Shown here in pieces: positions 27,897-36,447 of a stretch of DNA of 64,000 nt. The position numbers and the translations under genes were made by a program. The notes beneath the pieces were generated by a model. The model saw only the letters and a program-made list of their open reading frames with translations. It was not told where the DNA came from and ran no database searches. This stretch comes from Anaeromyxobacter terrae (GTDB taxonomy: Bacteria > Myxococcota > Myxococcia > Myxococcales > Anaeromyxobacteraceae), in NCBI RefSeq assembly GCF_022690685.1, contig NZ_JALCYY010000013.1, positions 49,353 to 113,352 of the forward strand. The letters run 5' to 3'. How positions within the stretch are numbered: the first letter of the stretch is position 1; each line of letters starts with the position of its first letter.

Positions 27897-28815
27897 CCTC
27901 GCGCTCGCGGTCCTGGTGACCGTCGCGCCCGCCGCCGCGCTTGCCGCCGGAAACGCGAAGCCTGCGCGCGCGGACGGCGCTTCAATGAAGCGTGAGCTGC
28001 GCCGCCGCTCCCTCAGCATCAACGACCGCAACGTCTCATCGCTTCCGGAGATCCACGTCGCGGGAGGGATCGCGACGATCCTCAGCTTCCAGGTGCCGCT
28101 CAGGGACGGCGGAGCGTTCATAGCGGACGTGAACGGCCTCATGAATCCGCTCAGCCAGAGCGAGCGATTCGTGGTGCTCGTGCCGAAGAAGGACCTCCGC
28201 GCTCCCCTGCCCCTGAACGTCTCGCTCGCCGATGGCACGGTCCTCACCTTCAAGCTTCTCACCGTCGCTACCGACGCGGATGCCCAGGTGGACGTCGTCC
28301 TCGACCTGCAGAAGCACGCCGCGCCCGACTCGGCGGCAGCCCTCAAGGCGAGCCTCATCTCCGTTCGAGCGCAGCTCGACGAGTGCCAGGCCGGTTCCGC
28401 AACGGCGGGTGTCGCGAAGATCGCCTCGCTCTTCATCCAGCAGAACCTGGACGCGCCGCACGCCTTCGAGCGCCACGCCGTTCGCGGGGGCGACAAGCAG
28501 AGCCGTCTTCTCGTCGAGGCGCGGTGGGCGTACCGCCTCCTCGGGATGACCTACCTCGTGCTCACGGTCGAGAACCGGGATCCCTCCAAGTCCTGGGTGC
28601 TCGACCGGGCCGAGGTGAAGCTGCGCGGCAGCAGCAGCGTCGACGTGAAGGTGCTCTCGATCCAGGCGGAGCTCGCGGCGCTGCCGCCGGACGTCGCCGA
28701 GAAGTTGGTAGTCGCGTTCGCGACCCCGCCGCAGACCGCTCGACAGAAGGTGAGCCTCTCGTTGTTTGAGAGAGACGGCTCGCGGCACGTCGTGCTCGAG
28801 GGGCTCGAGCTCTAG
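27886..28815 (+). CDS. VirB9-position protein of the DUF2381/TIGR02268 type
   Basis: 309-aa secreted protein with a signal peptide (SLALAVLVTVAPAAALA) and a beta-rich mature part (EIHVAGGIATILSFQVPL, LNVSLADGTVLTFKLL, WAYRLLGMTYLVLTVENR). It resembles DUF2381/TIGR02268, a paralogous family known from Myxococcus with no agreed function. Here it sits precisely where VirB9/TrbG belongs, after VirB8 and directly before the VirB10-like protein, with AGGAGG of the next gene within 10 bp. N-terminal strands followed by a second beta domain are also what VirB9 has. I infer that it is the VirB9 equivalent; the family match is from memory. Confidence 0.65.
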   Translation: MLRSLALAVLVTVAPAAALAAGNAKPARADGASMKRELRRRSLSINDRNVSSLPEIHVAGGIATILSFQVPLRDGGAFIADVNGLMNPLSQSERFVVLVPKKDLRAPLPLNVSLADGTVLTFKLLTVATDADAQVDVVLDLQKHAAPDSAAALKASLISVRAQLDECQAGSATAGVAKIASLFIQQNLDAPHAFERHAVRGGDKQSRLLVEARWAYRLLGMTYLVLTVENRDPSKSWVLDRAEVKLRGSSSVDVKVLSIQAELAALPPDVAEKLVVAFATPPQTARQKVSLSLFERDGSRHVVLEGLEL

Positions 28816-28825
28816 GAGGGTGTCC

Positions 28826-31108
28826 ATGCCCGCGCACGTCGATCCCGACAACCTCCAGGCCGGCACGTCCGTGGGGGTCTACACCGTCGTGCGGCGCGTC
28901 GGCGCCGGCGGGTTCGGGACGCTCTACCAAGTGGAACGCGACGGGAAGCACTACGCGCTCAAGCTCTCGCGCGAGCGGCTCGGGTCGCTCACTCCGGAGA
29001 AGCGGAAGCGCTTCGAGGACCGAACGGATCGCGAGGTCGCGGCGCTCAAGTCGCTCCGCCACCCGAACATCGTGTCGATCTACGCCGTCGACCGGTGGCC
29101 GGAGCTCGAGACGGGCTACCCGTTCCTCGTGATGGAGTTCGTCGAGGGGCAACGGCTGGATGCGTGGTGCAGGACGGGATCGCCATCGCTCCTGCGAATC
29201 TGCGAGGTGTTCGAGAAGATCGGCCGGGCCGTTCACCACATGCATGAGCGGCAGCTCTTCCACCGGGACCTGAAGAGCGAGAACGTGCTCGTCCGAGCGG
29301 ACGGCGAGCCCGTCCTCATCGACTTCGGGATCGCGAGAGCACGCGCGTCATACAGAGTGACGCGTCAGCTCGACGTGGTCGGCACGTCCACGCACTACGC
29401 GCCGGAGTACCTGAATCACGTCTACTCGGAGGCATTCGAGCGGGGTGTGGACTTCGAGTGGACCGCCGCCACCGACCTGCACGCCGTTGGCTACATGCTG
29501 TACGAGATCCTCGCCGGCCGAGCGCCGTTCAGCGGCGACAGCGAGCCCGAGATCTGGCGGGCGATCCAGACGGTCGTGCCGCCGGCGCCGTCGTTGGTGA
29601 ATCCGAGCGCGCCAGGAGCGCTGGACAACGTCGTCCTGAAGCTCCTCGAGAAGGACCCGCGTGATCGGTACCAGAGCGGCACCGAGCTCGCGGATGCGAT
29701 CCAGCGCATCCGCGACGACAAGCTCGGGGACTCCGCCTGGACCGGCCCGTTCGACGTGGCTCCCGAGGCGCTCGGGACCGTCGTGACGACCGCCGCGAGG
29801 CCGCGGCCAGTACTGGGGCGTGTCGCAGACGAAGGCGACATCGAGCCGATCCTATCGATGGCTGGACCGAGGCGGGCGACTTCTGGCGTCGACGATTTCC
29901 TTTCGACGACGCCGCTCATGCAGGCCCTCGAGAAGGGTGCCAGGCCGGGCGTGCCGGCCGGCCCCGTCGTCGACGAGGTTCCGTTCGCTGCGCCGTCGGG
30001 CGTGAGGCCGGTCTTCGTGGCACCTGCCGACGCCCCCGCGGCGCCTGCGTCGCAGCGCTCGAACGGCCCCCCCGAGGTTCCCTCGGCGATACGCCGCGTG
30101 AAGGAGCAAATCGAGCGGGCGGATCGAGGAACGCGGAAGCTGCCGCCGGTCGGCGTCATGGTGGGGCTCGGCGCGGTCGCGGTGCTTCTCGGGTTCCTCG
30201 CCATCGTCGGAAGCTCGAGCCGCGCCGAGCCGAAGCCGAGCAGCCTCTTCGAGAAGGTCCGGAACGGGGCGGACGCCGGAGACGCCGCGAGTGCCGCCGC
30301 CCCTACGCCTGCCCCGGTCGTCCCGAGCATTCCCCTGCCGCCGCCGCCTCCTGCTCCAGAGTCACGGCGCGCGTCCGTGACCGCGACGGCGCCGACGAGC
30401 GCCCCGAGCGCTGCGGACGCACGCAGCATCGATCGTGCGCTCGTCGAGCGGTATGGCGGCCGTCCCACGATACCCGGCATCGCGAGCGGGACTGCTGCCC
30501 AGGGGAACGCGGAGAGTGGCGCAACGCCGGAGTGGATGCGCCGGTCTCAGCCTCTCCACGCGCCCGTGCGCGTCGCGGCCACGAACGCGCCTCTGGGGAT
30601 CCCGACTGGCGCCCACATTCCGGTGCGGCTCCTCACGACGCTCGACAGCCGCACTGTCGGCAGCGGGCCCGTCGAGGTGAAGCTGCCGCGCCCCTTCGTC
30701 GTCCAGGGGGAACTCGTGCTTCCCGCGGGGACGCTCATGTACGGGCAGGCGTCGGCCATGGATGGGCGCTTCACGATCCGGTTCTCGAAGCTGCGCCTCC
30801 CCGACGACCGAGAGGTCGATTTCGCGGGGCTCGCGATGGACCGGGACGATGGAAGGCCAGGTCTCGCGGCGAGCCGGCGCGTCGCCGCCGCCCCGGTACG
30901 GGGCGAGGGGCTCGGAACGACTGTCGCCAAGAACACGGCGGGCGTCCTCCTCAGCACGGTCACCGGAAGTGTCGCGCAGGACGTGGCGCGACGGGCTGGC
31001 CAGACCGCGCTCAACCACCAGGACGTCGTCGCAGCGGGTGGGGCCGGCGACACGCAGCTCCTCGATCCCGGGGTCCTCTTCGACGTGTGGGTGGAGCGCG
31101 CCTTCTAG
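28826..31108 (+). CDS. Ser/Thr protein kinase fused to a VirB10/TrbI-like core component
   Basis: 760 aa from ATG 28826, preceded by AGGAGG. Residues ~20-290 are a complete Hanks-type kinase: Gly loop VGAGGFGTLY, Lys in YALKLSRER (about 45), HRDLKSEN (about 145) and DFG (about 165). A linker leads to one TM helix (about 446-464, VGLGAVAVLLGFLAIV), then a Pro-rich stretch (IPLPPPPPAPE, about 500). The C-terminal ~170 residues (about 590-760) read like VirB10/TrbI: IPTGAHIPVRLLT, LVLPAGTLMYG and FSKLRLPDDREV. VirB10 is itself cytoplasmic tail, TM, Pro-rich spacer, periplasmic barrel; here the kinase takes the tail's place. Gene order after VirB8 and VirB9-like supports the role. Confidence 0.85.
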   Translation: MPAHVDPDNLQAGTSVGVYTVVRRVGAGGFGTLYQVERDGKHYALKLSRERLGSLTPEKRKRFEDRTDREVAALKSLRHPNIVSIYAVDRWPELETGYPFLVMEFVEGQRLDAWCRTGSPSLLRICEVFEKIGRAVHHMHERQLFHRDLKSENVLVRADGEPVLIDFGIARARASYRVTRQLDVVGTSTHYAPEYLNHVYSEAFERGVDFEWTAATDLHAVGYMLYEILAGRAPFSGDSEPEIWRAIQTVVPPAPSLVNPSAPGALDNVVLKLLEKDPRDRYQSGTELADAIQRIRDDKLGDSAWTGPFDVAPEALGTVVTTAARPRPVLGRVADEGDIEPILSMAGPRRATSGVDDFLSTTPLMQALEKGARPGVPAGPVVDEVPFAAPSGVRPVFVAPADAPAAPASQRSNGPPEVPSAIRRVKEQIERADRGTRKLPPVGVMVGLGAVAVLLGFLAIVGSSSRAEPKPSSLFEKVRNGADAGDAASAAAPTPAPVVPSIPLPPPPPAPESRRASVTATAPTSAPSAADARSIDRALVERYGGRPTIPGIASGTAAQGNAESGATPEWMRRSQPLHAPVRVAATNAPLGIPTGAHIPVRLLTTLDSRTVGSGPVEVKLPRPFVVQGELVLPAGTLMYGQASAMDGRFTIRFSKLRLPDDREVDFAGLAMDRDDGRPGLAASRRVAAAPVRGEGLGTTVAKNTAGVLLSTVTGSVAQDVARRAGQTALNHQDVVAAGGAGDTQLLDPGVLFDVWVERAF

Positions 31109-31164
31109 TACCCCGCCCGCCGTCCTTGACATGCAACTCCAATGGGGCAAGCATTTGGCTTCCT

Positions 31165-31177
31165 GTTAGATGCTAAC
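31165..31177. promoter_or_regulatory. Palindromic GTTAG-ATG-CTAAC site
   Basis: A perfect 5-bp-arm palindrome in the 106-bp gap between the kinase-VirB10 gene and the large lipoprotein gene, 38 bp before the latter's start. TTGACA at 31127-31132 with a 17-bp spacer to AAGCAT is a possible promoter just upstream. The ATGCTA core recurs at 20673, 39243 and 44506. Confidence 0.35.
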
Positions 31178-31214
31178 AAACGCCCTTGTGACAGCATCTT
31201 GCTCGGGAGGGGTC

Positions 31215-34013
31215 ATGCAGCGCATCCTCGGTATTCTCCGGGCGCGGCTCGGCGGCGCCCCAGTGCTCCCATTCGCCCCGTTGCAGCCCCTCATGCTCGC
31301 CCTCCTTCTCGGCGGCACCGGGCTCGCCTCGGCATGCGGCGGGGGACAGGGCGCGACGCCAGGAGGTGGGGGAAGCGATGGGACCATCACGGGCCTCGTC
31401 GTGAAGGGTCGGGTAGAGAACGCCACCGTCACCGCGTACCGCCTCGACTCGACGATGACGCGGGGGGCGGCGCTCGCCTTCGGGCCTTCCGCGCAGAACG
31501 GCACCTTCACGCTCCGCATCCCTCCGTACAACGGGCCCATCGAGGTGGTCGCGAGCGGCGGGACTTACCTGGAGGAGGCCGTCGGCGTGACCGTCCAGGT
31601 GACGCGCGAGCTCTCCGCCGTGCTTCCCGCCTTCCAGTCGGGCGGATCCGCGACCGTGACGCTCAGCCCCATCTCCACGATCGCGAACAGCTTCGCGCAC
31701 GGCGAGGCCACCCGGGGCTCGTCCATCACCGATGCGGTGAACAACGCCTGGACGCACGTCAACAACCACTTCGGCGGTCTCGACTGGCGCATCGTTACGC
31801 CCACCGACCTCACACCGAACGAGCCCGTGACCGTGACCATGTCCGACGCCACCAAGGCCGGCCTCGTCCTCGCTGGAATGTCCCAGGCGGCGAGAGTGCT
31901 GGCCGAGGCGAGCGGCCTCAGCCCCGGCACCTCGGTGACAGGCGCCACCCTCGGCGGCGCCGCCGGAGACGATGGTCGGGACGGCACGTTCGACGGCGTA
32001 GGGCCGGGAGGGGCGCTCGTCCAGGGGTCGGTCGGTCTAACCGGTCAGACGTTCCGGCGAACCCTCGGGCAGGCCATCCTCCAGTTCGTCCAGTCGTCCC
32101 GCAACAAGACACAGCTCACCGGTGCCGACGCTCTGGCGCTCGCGAGCGCGATCGCAGCCAACAGCGACCCGTACCTCTTCTGTCCCAACCAGATTGCTTC
32201 CGCGAGCTGCGCCGGGGGACCGCTCGAGCTCACGCCGCCCGTGATCGCCTTCGTCGATCCGCCGTCGTTCGTCGGCTCCAACACGATCGACCTGAGAGTC
32301 ACCGCGAACCAGCCTGTCGCGGGCGTCTCCGCGGTGTACGCACAGACCGCGGCCGGCAGCGGACCCATCGCCGCCACCTTGACCGATGGCGTGTGGACGA
32401 TCGCCGGGATTCCACTCGTCGAAGGTCCGAATCTCATCTCGGTGTGGGGCGTCGATGGCGCCGGTGGCGGTACCATCGCGAACGCCGCGACCGTGACCAT
32501 CACGTGCGACACGGTGGCGCCTACGCCCTACGTCCAGACGTCTACGGCCGCGTACTACGACGAGCGTGCGATGACGCTCGCGGACGCGACCGTCCCTGCG
32601 AAGTACCAGTTCCCGCCGGCCGCCGCCAAGGTGGCTCCCATCCCCCAGGGCGCCGTCTACAAGAGCACCGCTCGGCTCTCTTGGGCGACTGCGCCCACGG
32701 CGTCCGTGCTCGAGACCACGAACCCGGACAACACGCCCTTCGTTCAGCTCGCGGTTCCGATCGGCACGACCCAGGCGCCCATCGCCGCCGCGATGTATTC
32801 CATCTCTGTCGGCGGGAACGTGTACGCAGGAGATCTCGCCCCTTGGCTGAGTCCCGCCAGCACCACGACGACCGCCTACTACGATCTTCCCCTCGCCGGG
32901 AACCTCGCGCCGGTGCTCGGGACCACCCCCGGACCCGTGATCCTCGAGATCGCGACCACCTTCGTGGACGCCGCCGGGAACAGCGGCACGGTCGGTCCGA
33001 TTTCCGTCCCTTTCACCGTCATCGCTCCGCCGCTCGTAATCGAGGAGGACACGTCGTTCCCGTCGTACGCCGACGCGAAGAGCACGTATCCGTACAAGCT
33101 CGCGAACAACACGTACGCCCAGCTCTTCGACGCTAGCGGCGGCAGCTTCTACGGTGGGCAGGTGCGCCTCGTGCGGTTCATCGTCCGCAACCCGAACTCC
33201 GTCCCCGTCGGCCTTCGGTCCGCGTCCGTTGGCTCCTGGACCGCGACCGAGACCTGGGACGGGACGCGGACGCGGCTCACGCCACGGAACCCCGTGACCA
33301 TCAACAATTGCGTCTGTTTTTGGTCCTGCAGCTTCACCCCGCTCGTCCTCACCATGGACGGCTTCACCTTCTCGGATTGCTACCAGAACGTTGGCAACAC
33401 GTGCGCGCCGAAACCGGAGTCGCAGGGAACGCCACCCACCCCCGAGAACGTCACCGGCTGGTTCACGCATGTCGCCGGTGACACCGCGGTCCACACGGCC
33501 TGCAAGCCGAAGCGCTGGTACGCGGGTGCACAAGTCGTCGCAAATTCGACTGTCGCGGCCCAAGGGTTCGTCGGGCCCGCTCCCGCCGCCGGAGAGGTGA
33601 CCCCCGCCCCTGCCATCGGCGACTTCGCACTCGCCCCTGCAGCGACGGGCTCCACGCCCGGCGGGATCGCGGTCTACCTCATGCGGCCCTTGACCGCCGC
33701 ACGGACCGTGCCGCTAGGCGTCTGGAACCAGTTCACCGCCGGCAATCGCTACGAGGCGAACAAGGGCTACGTCTTCATTCCCGACAGCTACACCGTCACC
33801 TCGAGCTACGTGTGGTGGTACAACGGCTCCGGTACCAACGGATGGGTTAGCGAGGCAGCCGCGCACCAGGAGATCGGCTATGTCACCGGCGCTTCCGAGT
33901 CGGTGAACGCCACGGTCGCGTTTACTACCCAGGGCGTGCACGGCTCGGCGCTCGTCGGCGAGACCGTCGCCGCGTACTCCGCGACCATTGACCGCAGTCT
34001 CACCAGCCACTGA
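31215..34013 (+). CDS. Large surface lipoprotein, function unknown
   Basis: 932 aa from ATG 31215 (GGGAGGGG upstream). The N-terminus is a lipoprotein signal: hydrophobic LMLALLLGGTG and lipobox LASAC followed by a Gly-rich linker. The rest is Thr/Ala/Val/Gly-rich beta sequence, with a possible Ig-like or bacterial cadherin-like middle (LTPPVIAFVDPPSFVG... around residues 340-440). A Cys-rich patch (NNCVCFWSCSF) lies near residue 700. No enzymatic motif is seen. It follows the T4SS operon and precedes another lipoprotein and a beta-barrel-like protein. It may act in cell contact, as an adhesin for mating, but that is inference. Confidence 0.75.
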   Translation: MQRILGILRARLGGAPVLPFAPLQPLMLALLLGGTGLASACGGGQGATPGGGGSDGTITGLVVKGRVENATVTAYRLDSTMTRGAALAFGPSAQNGTFTLRIPPYNGPIEVVASGGTYLEEAVGVTVQVTRELSAVLPAFQSGGSATVTLSPISTIANSFAHGEATRGSSITDAVNNAWTHVNNHFGGLDWRIVTPTDLTPNEPVTVTMSDATKAGLVLAGMSQAARVLAEASGLSPGTSVTGATLGGAAGDDGRDGTFDGVGPGGALVQGSVGLTGQTFRRTLGQAILQFVQSSRNKTQLTGADALALASAIAANSDPYLFCPNQIASASCAGGPLELTPPVIAFVDPPSFVGSNTIDLRVTANQPVAGVSAVYAQTAAGSGPIAATLTDGVWTIAGIPLVEGPNLISVWGVDGAGGGTIANAATVTITCDTVAPTPYVQTSTAAYYDERAMTLADATVPAKYQFPPAAAKVAPIPQGAVYKSTARLSWATAPTASVLETTNPDNTPFVQLAVPIGTTQAPIAAAMYSISVGGNVYAGDLAPWLSPASTTTTAYYDLPLAGNLAPVLGTTPGPVILEIATTFVDAAGNSGTVGPISVPFTVIAPPLVIEEDTSFPSYADAKSTYPYKLANNTYAQLFDASGGSFYGGQVRLVRFIVRNPNSVPVGLRSASVGSWTATETWDGTRTRLTPRNPVTINNCVCFWSCSFTPLVLTMDGFTFSDCYQNVGNTCAPKPESQGTPPTPENVTGWFTHVAGDTAVHTACKPKRWYAGAQVVANSTVAAQGFVGPAPAAGEVTPAPAIGDFALAPAATGSTPGGIAVYLMRPLTAARTVPLGVWNQFTAGNRYEANKGYVFIPDSYTVTSSYVWWYNGSGTNGWVSEAAAHQEIGYVTGASESVNATVAFTTQGVHGSALVGETVAAYSATIDRSLTSH

Positions 34014-34076
34014 ACCCTGAGCGGGGGCCCGGTGCTCTAGCACCCTAGGATCGCCCGTCCACGTGGAGGGACCAAC

Positions 34077-34502
34077 ATGCGAACGATGCTGAGCAAGCCG
34101 ACCGTTCTCCTCTTCGCCCTCGTCCTGGCCGCGTGCGAAGGGCCGACCGGCCCGCAGGGGCCTGAGGGACCCGAAGGGCTGCCGGGCGAGCCCGGCACGA
34201 GTAACCCCTACGACCGCGCCGCCAGCTACTGCCTCCAAGGCACCGGCGTCACCGCGGCGTCGGGCTGGACCGTCACGATTCGGTGCGCACAGGTCGCCGA
34301 CATTCCGGTCGCTGGCAGTTGCTACGCCGCGGATCTCCCGGCGGGCGGATTTGTTGCCTCGAGCCGGTCCGTCGACTGGTCGAACACGGCCCAGGCCGCA
34401 GGCTGGACCTGCACCTGGGACTGGCAACCAGGAACGGAGCCCACTGGCGTCGGCTTCTCTTTCGGTGGCACCACCGAGATCTGCTGCGTCACACCACAGT
34501 AG
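34077..34502 (+). CDS. Small lipoprotein with collagen-like stretch
   Basis: 141 aa. Signal with lipobox LAAC near residue 20, then GPTGPQGPEGPEGLPGEPG, about six Gly-X-Y triplets, then a compact domain with six Cys residues that could form disulphides. Collagen-like stalks after a lipidated Cys are known from secreted and surface proteins, though this one is very short. GGAGGG lies upstream of the ATG. It stands between the large lipoprotein and a beta-barrel-like gene, all on the plus strand. Function unknown; likely surface exposed. Confidence 0.68.
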   Translation: MRTMLSKPTVLLFALVLAACEGPTGPQGPEGPEGLPGEPGTSNPYDRAASYCLQGTGVTAASGWTVTIRCAQVADIPVAGSCYAADLPAGGFVASSRSVDWSNTAQAAGWTCTWDWQPGTEPTGVGFSFGGTTEICCVTPQ

Positions 34503-34522
34503 CGCCAGAGGAGAGCGGCTCC

Positions 34523-35158
34523 ATGCATGGACGCGTCCTGGCCACGTTGCTGGCGATAGCCATGCCACTCGGCGCTTTCGCCGATCGCGGTGCGTTCTCG
34601 CTCGACGCCGGCGGCATCGTCGCCGGTGTCCGCGCCGACCCCGCCATCGGTTCCGGTGACGCGGTGGCCGGTACCGTCGCGGGGGTGACCCTCGGAACGA
34701 GGTACGCCCTCACCAATCGCCTCGAGTTGACGGGAACGGCCGACTGGTTCGCCGCGGCGCCGTTCTACAACGACGACACGACGATCGTGACCGAGAACGG
34801 GACGTTCCGGGGGCAGATGCAGAGCCGCGTCAGCCGGTACTCGGCGAAGATCGGCGCCCAATACGTTCGCGGCCTCACGTGGAGAATCAGGGCCGGAGCC
34901 GAGATCGGCTGGACGCGAACGACGTCCGAGCGGCTCGATCTCGTCGACGTGACCGGGGCCGTTCCGCGCAGCTTCGGCCTGGGTCTCGGCTCCCGGACGA
35001 CGGATCACCTCGTCGTGGTCGGGCTCGCCGGAGTCGAATGGGCCATCTCTGACCACGTCTCGCTAGCCATCACGCCGCGCGTCGAGTTCCCGTTTGGCGG
35101 CGGCCTGATGGCGATGACGGTGCCGCTCACGGTCGCGTACAGCTGGTACATGCTGTAG
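34523..35158 (+). CDS. Outer-membrane beta-barrel-like protein
   Basis: 211 aa from ATG 34523, chosen because GGAGAG precedes it and the sequence at once gives a signal peptide (RVLATLLAIAMPLGAFA). The mature part alternates polar and hydrophobic residues in strand-length runs (VAGTVAGVTLGTRYALTNRLEL, RYSAKIGAQYVRG, HLVVVGLAGVEWAI, MTVPLTVAYSWYML), as in small 8-stranded barrels. The C-terminus is not a classical terminal Phe but ends in aromatic YSWYML. It follows the collagen-like lipoprotein by 20 bp. No specific family recognised. Confidence 0.6.
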   Translation: MHGRVLATLLAIAMPLGAFADRGAFSLDAGGIVAGVRADPAIGSGDAVAGTVAGVTLGTRYALTNRLELTGTADWFAAAPFYNDDTTIVTENGTFRGQMQSRVSRYSAKIGAQYVRGLTWRIRAGAEIGWTRTTSERLDLVDVTGAVPRSFGLGLGSRTTDHLVVVGLAGVEWAISDHVSLAITPRVEFPFGGGLMAMTVPLTVAYSWYML

Positions 35159-35335
35159 TGCTTCTCGACGTCCGCTGTGGCGTTCGTACTCCGCTGTGGG
35201 CCATGTTCCGATCCCCTGCTCGCCCGCAACGCTCCTTTCCTCCTCGGGGAATTTAGAGGAGCCCTGAGGGGTACGCCTCCGGCGCTCGCCACAGTGAGAT
35301 TCTCTACGACGTCCCTCCAGGGAAGGAGGAACGTC

Positions 35336-36415
35336 GTGGGCGTGAAGAAATACGCGAATACGCGTGGTTCGTTCTGGAAGATCGATGTCTCGGTGACTCT
35401 CCCGGACGGGCGCGCAAAGCGCGTCCTGAAGCGGAAGATCCCGACCCGAGAGCAGGCGCTCGCGCTCGAAGCGAAGGTCCGGGCTGAGGCGTTCGAAGGC
35501 CGCTTCTTCGATCGGCTCCATGTACCGAAGGTGACGGTGGTTCAGCTCTGGAAGGAGTGGCAGCCGATCAGCCGACGCGACAAGGACTCGTGGCAGAGTG
35601 ACGTAGCCAGGGCGCGATACCTGTGCGACGTCCTTGGTGACCGAGTCGCGAGCGGCCTAACGCAACGTGACGTCGACGAATACCGCAACCGGCGTCTCAC
35701 GTACCACACTCGCAGAAAGAGCCCGCCATCCCCCGCATCTCTCGATCGAGAGATCGCGCAGCTCAAGCGCATGTGCAGCTACGGGGTTGAGTGCGGGCTC
35801 CTGCAGACGAACCCGGTCGCGCGCGTGAAGCTACTCAACAAGCCGAACGTGCGGCGCACGATCATTGACGAGGCGGAGTTCGCGACCCTCGTTGCCGCCG
35901 CCGATCCGGAGCTCAGGCCCATCCTCATCGTGGCGTACGACACCGGCATGAGGAAGGGCGAGATCCTCAACCTCCGCTGGTCGCAGATCGATCTCCGCAT
36001 CGGTGCGATCAGGCTGGCGGCTGAGGATACGAAGACAAACTTCGCGCGAACCGTCTACCTGACGAACCGCGTGATAGACGAACTAAAGAAGCAGCCGAGA
36101 CACATCGGCACCGATTACGTCTTCGTGAACCCGGAAACGTGCACGCGCTGGGAGGATGCGAGGAAGTTGTTCGTTCGGGCTCGCCGCAACGCAAATCTGG
36201 CGCATGTCTGGTTCCACGACCTCCGGCGCAGCTTTGTCACCAACGCACGGCGCCGCGGTGTGGCGGAGTCGGTCGTCATGCGGATGTCGGGTCACCGGAC
36301 CCGGAACGTGTTCGACCGCTACAACATCGTCGAGGACGAGGACGTGCGGAACGCAGTCAAGGTGATCGAGGCCGGGACGGCTCGCGACCTCGCGGAGTTA
36401 GCAGCTTCACCCTGA
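35336..36415 (+). CDS. Tyrosine recombinase / phage-type integrase
   Basis: 359 aa starting at GTG 35336. The frame is open from 35177, but GGAAGGAGG at 35321-35329 sits 6 bases before this GTG and the product then opens with GVKKYANTRGSFWKI, a usual AP2-like integrase N-terminus. A core-binding domain (about residues 65-165) is followed by the catalytic domain: R in DTGMRKGEILNLRW, a Lys-bearing hairpin (TKTNFARTV), HDLRR, H in SGHRTRN and the nucleophile in FDRYNIV. All key residues are present, so it should be active. It probably integrates and excises the element or its cargo; att sites were not identified. Confidence 0.92.
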   Translation: MGVKKYANTRGSFWKIDVSVTLPDGRAKRVLKRKIPTREQALALEAKVRAEAFEGRFFDRLHVPKVTVVQLWKEWQPISRRDKDSWQSDVARARYLCDVLGDRVASGLTQRDVDEYRNRRLTYHTRRKSPPSPASLDREIAQLKRMCSYGVECGLLQTNPVARVKLLNKPNVRRTIIDEAEFATLVAAADPELRPILIVAYDTGMRKGEILNLRWSQIDLRIGAIRLAAEDTKTNFARTVYLTNRVIDELKKQPRHIGTDYVFVNPETCTRWEDARKLFVRARRNANLAHVWFHDLRRSFVTNARRRGVAESVVMRMSGHRTRNVFDRYNIVEDEDVRNAVKVIEAGTARDLAELAASP

Positions 36416-36447
36416 AGTTTCGCCCCGACCGCGCGTAGAATGCGGAC

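Noticed and set aside
31142..33136. 664-codon Arg-rich plus-strand frame
   Set aside because: Shifted shadow of the large lipoprotein; no domain or ribosome-binding site.
35159..35335. tRNA-based attachment site before the integrase
   Set aside because: No tRNA-like cloverleaf or repeated att core could be seen in this gap or elsewhere in the window.
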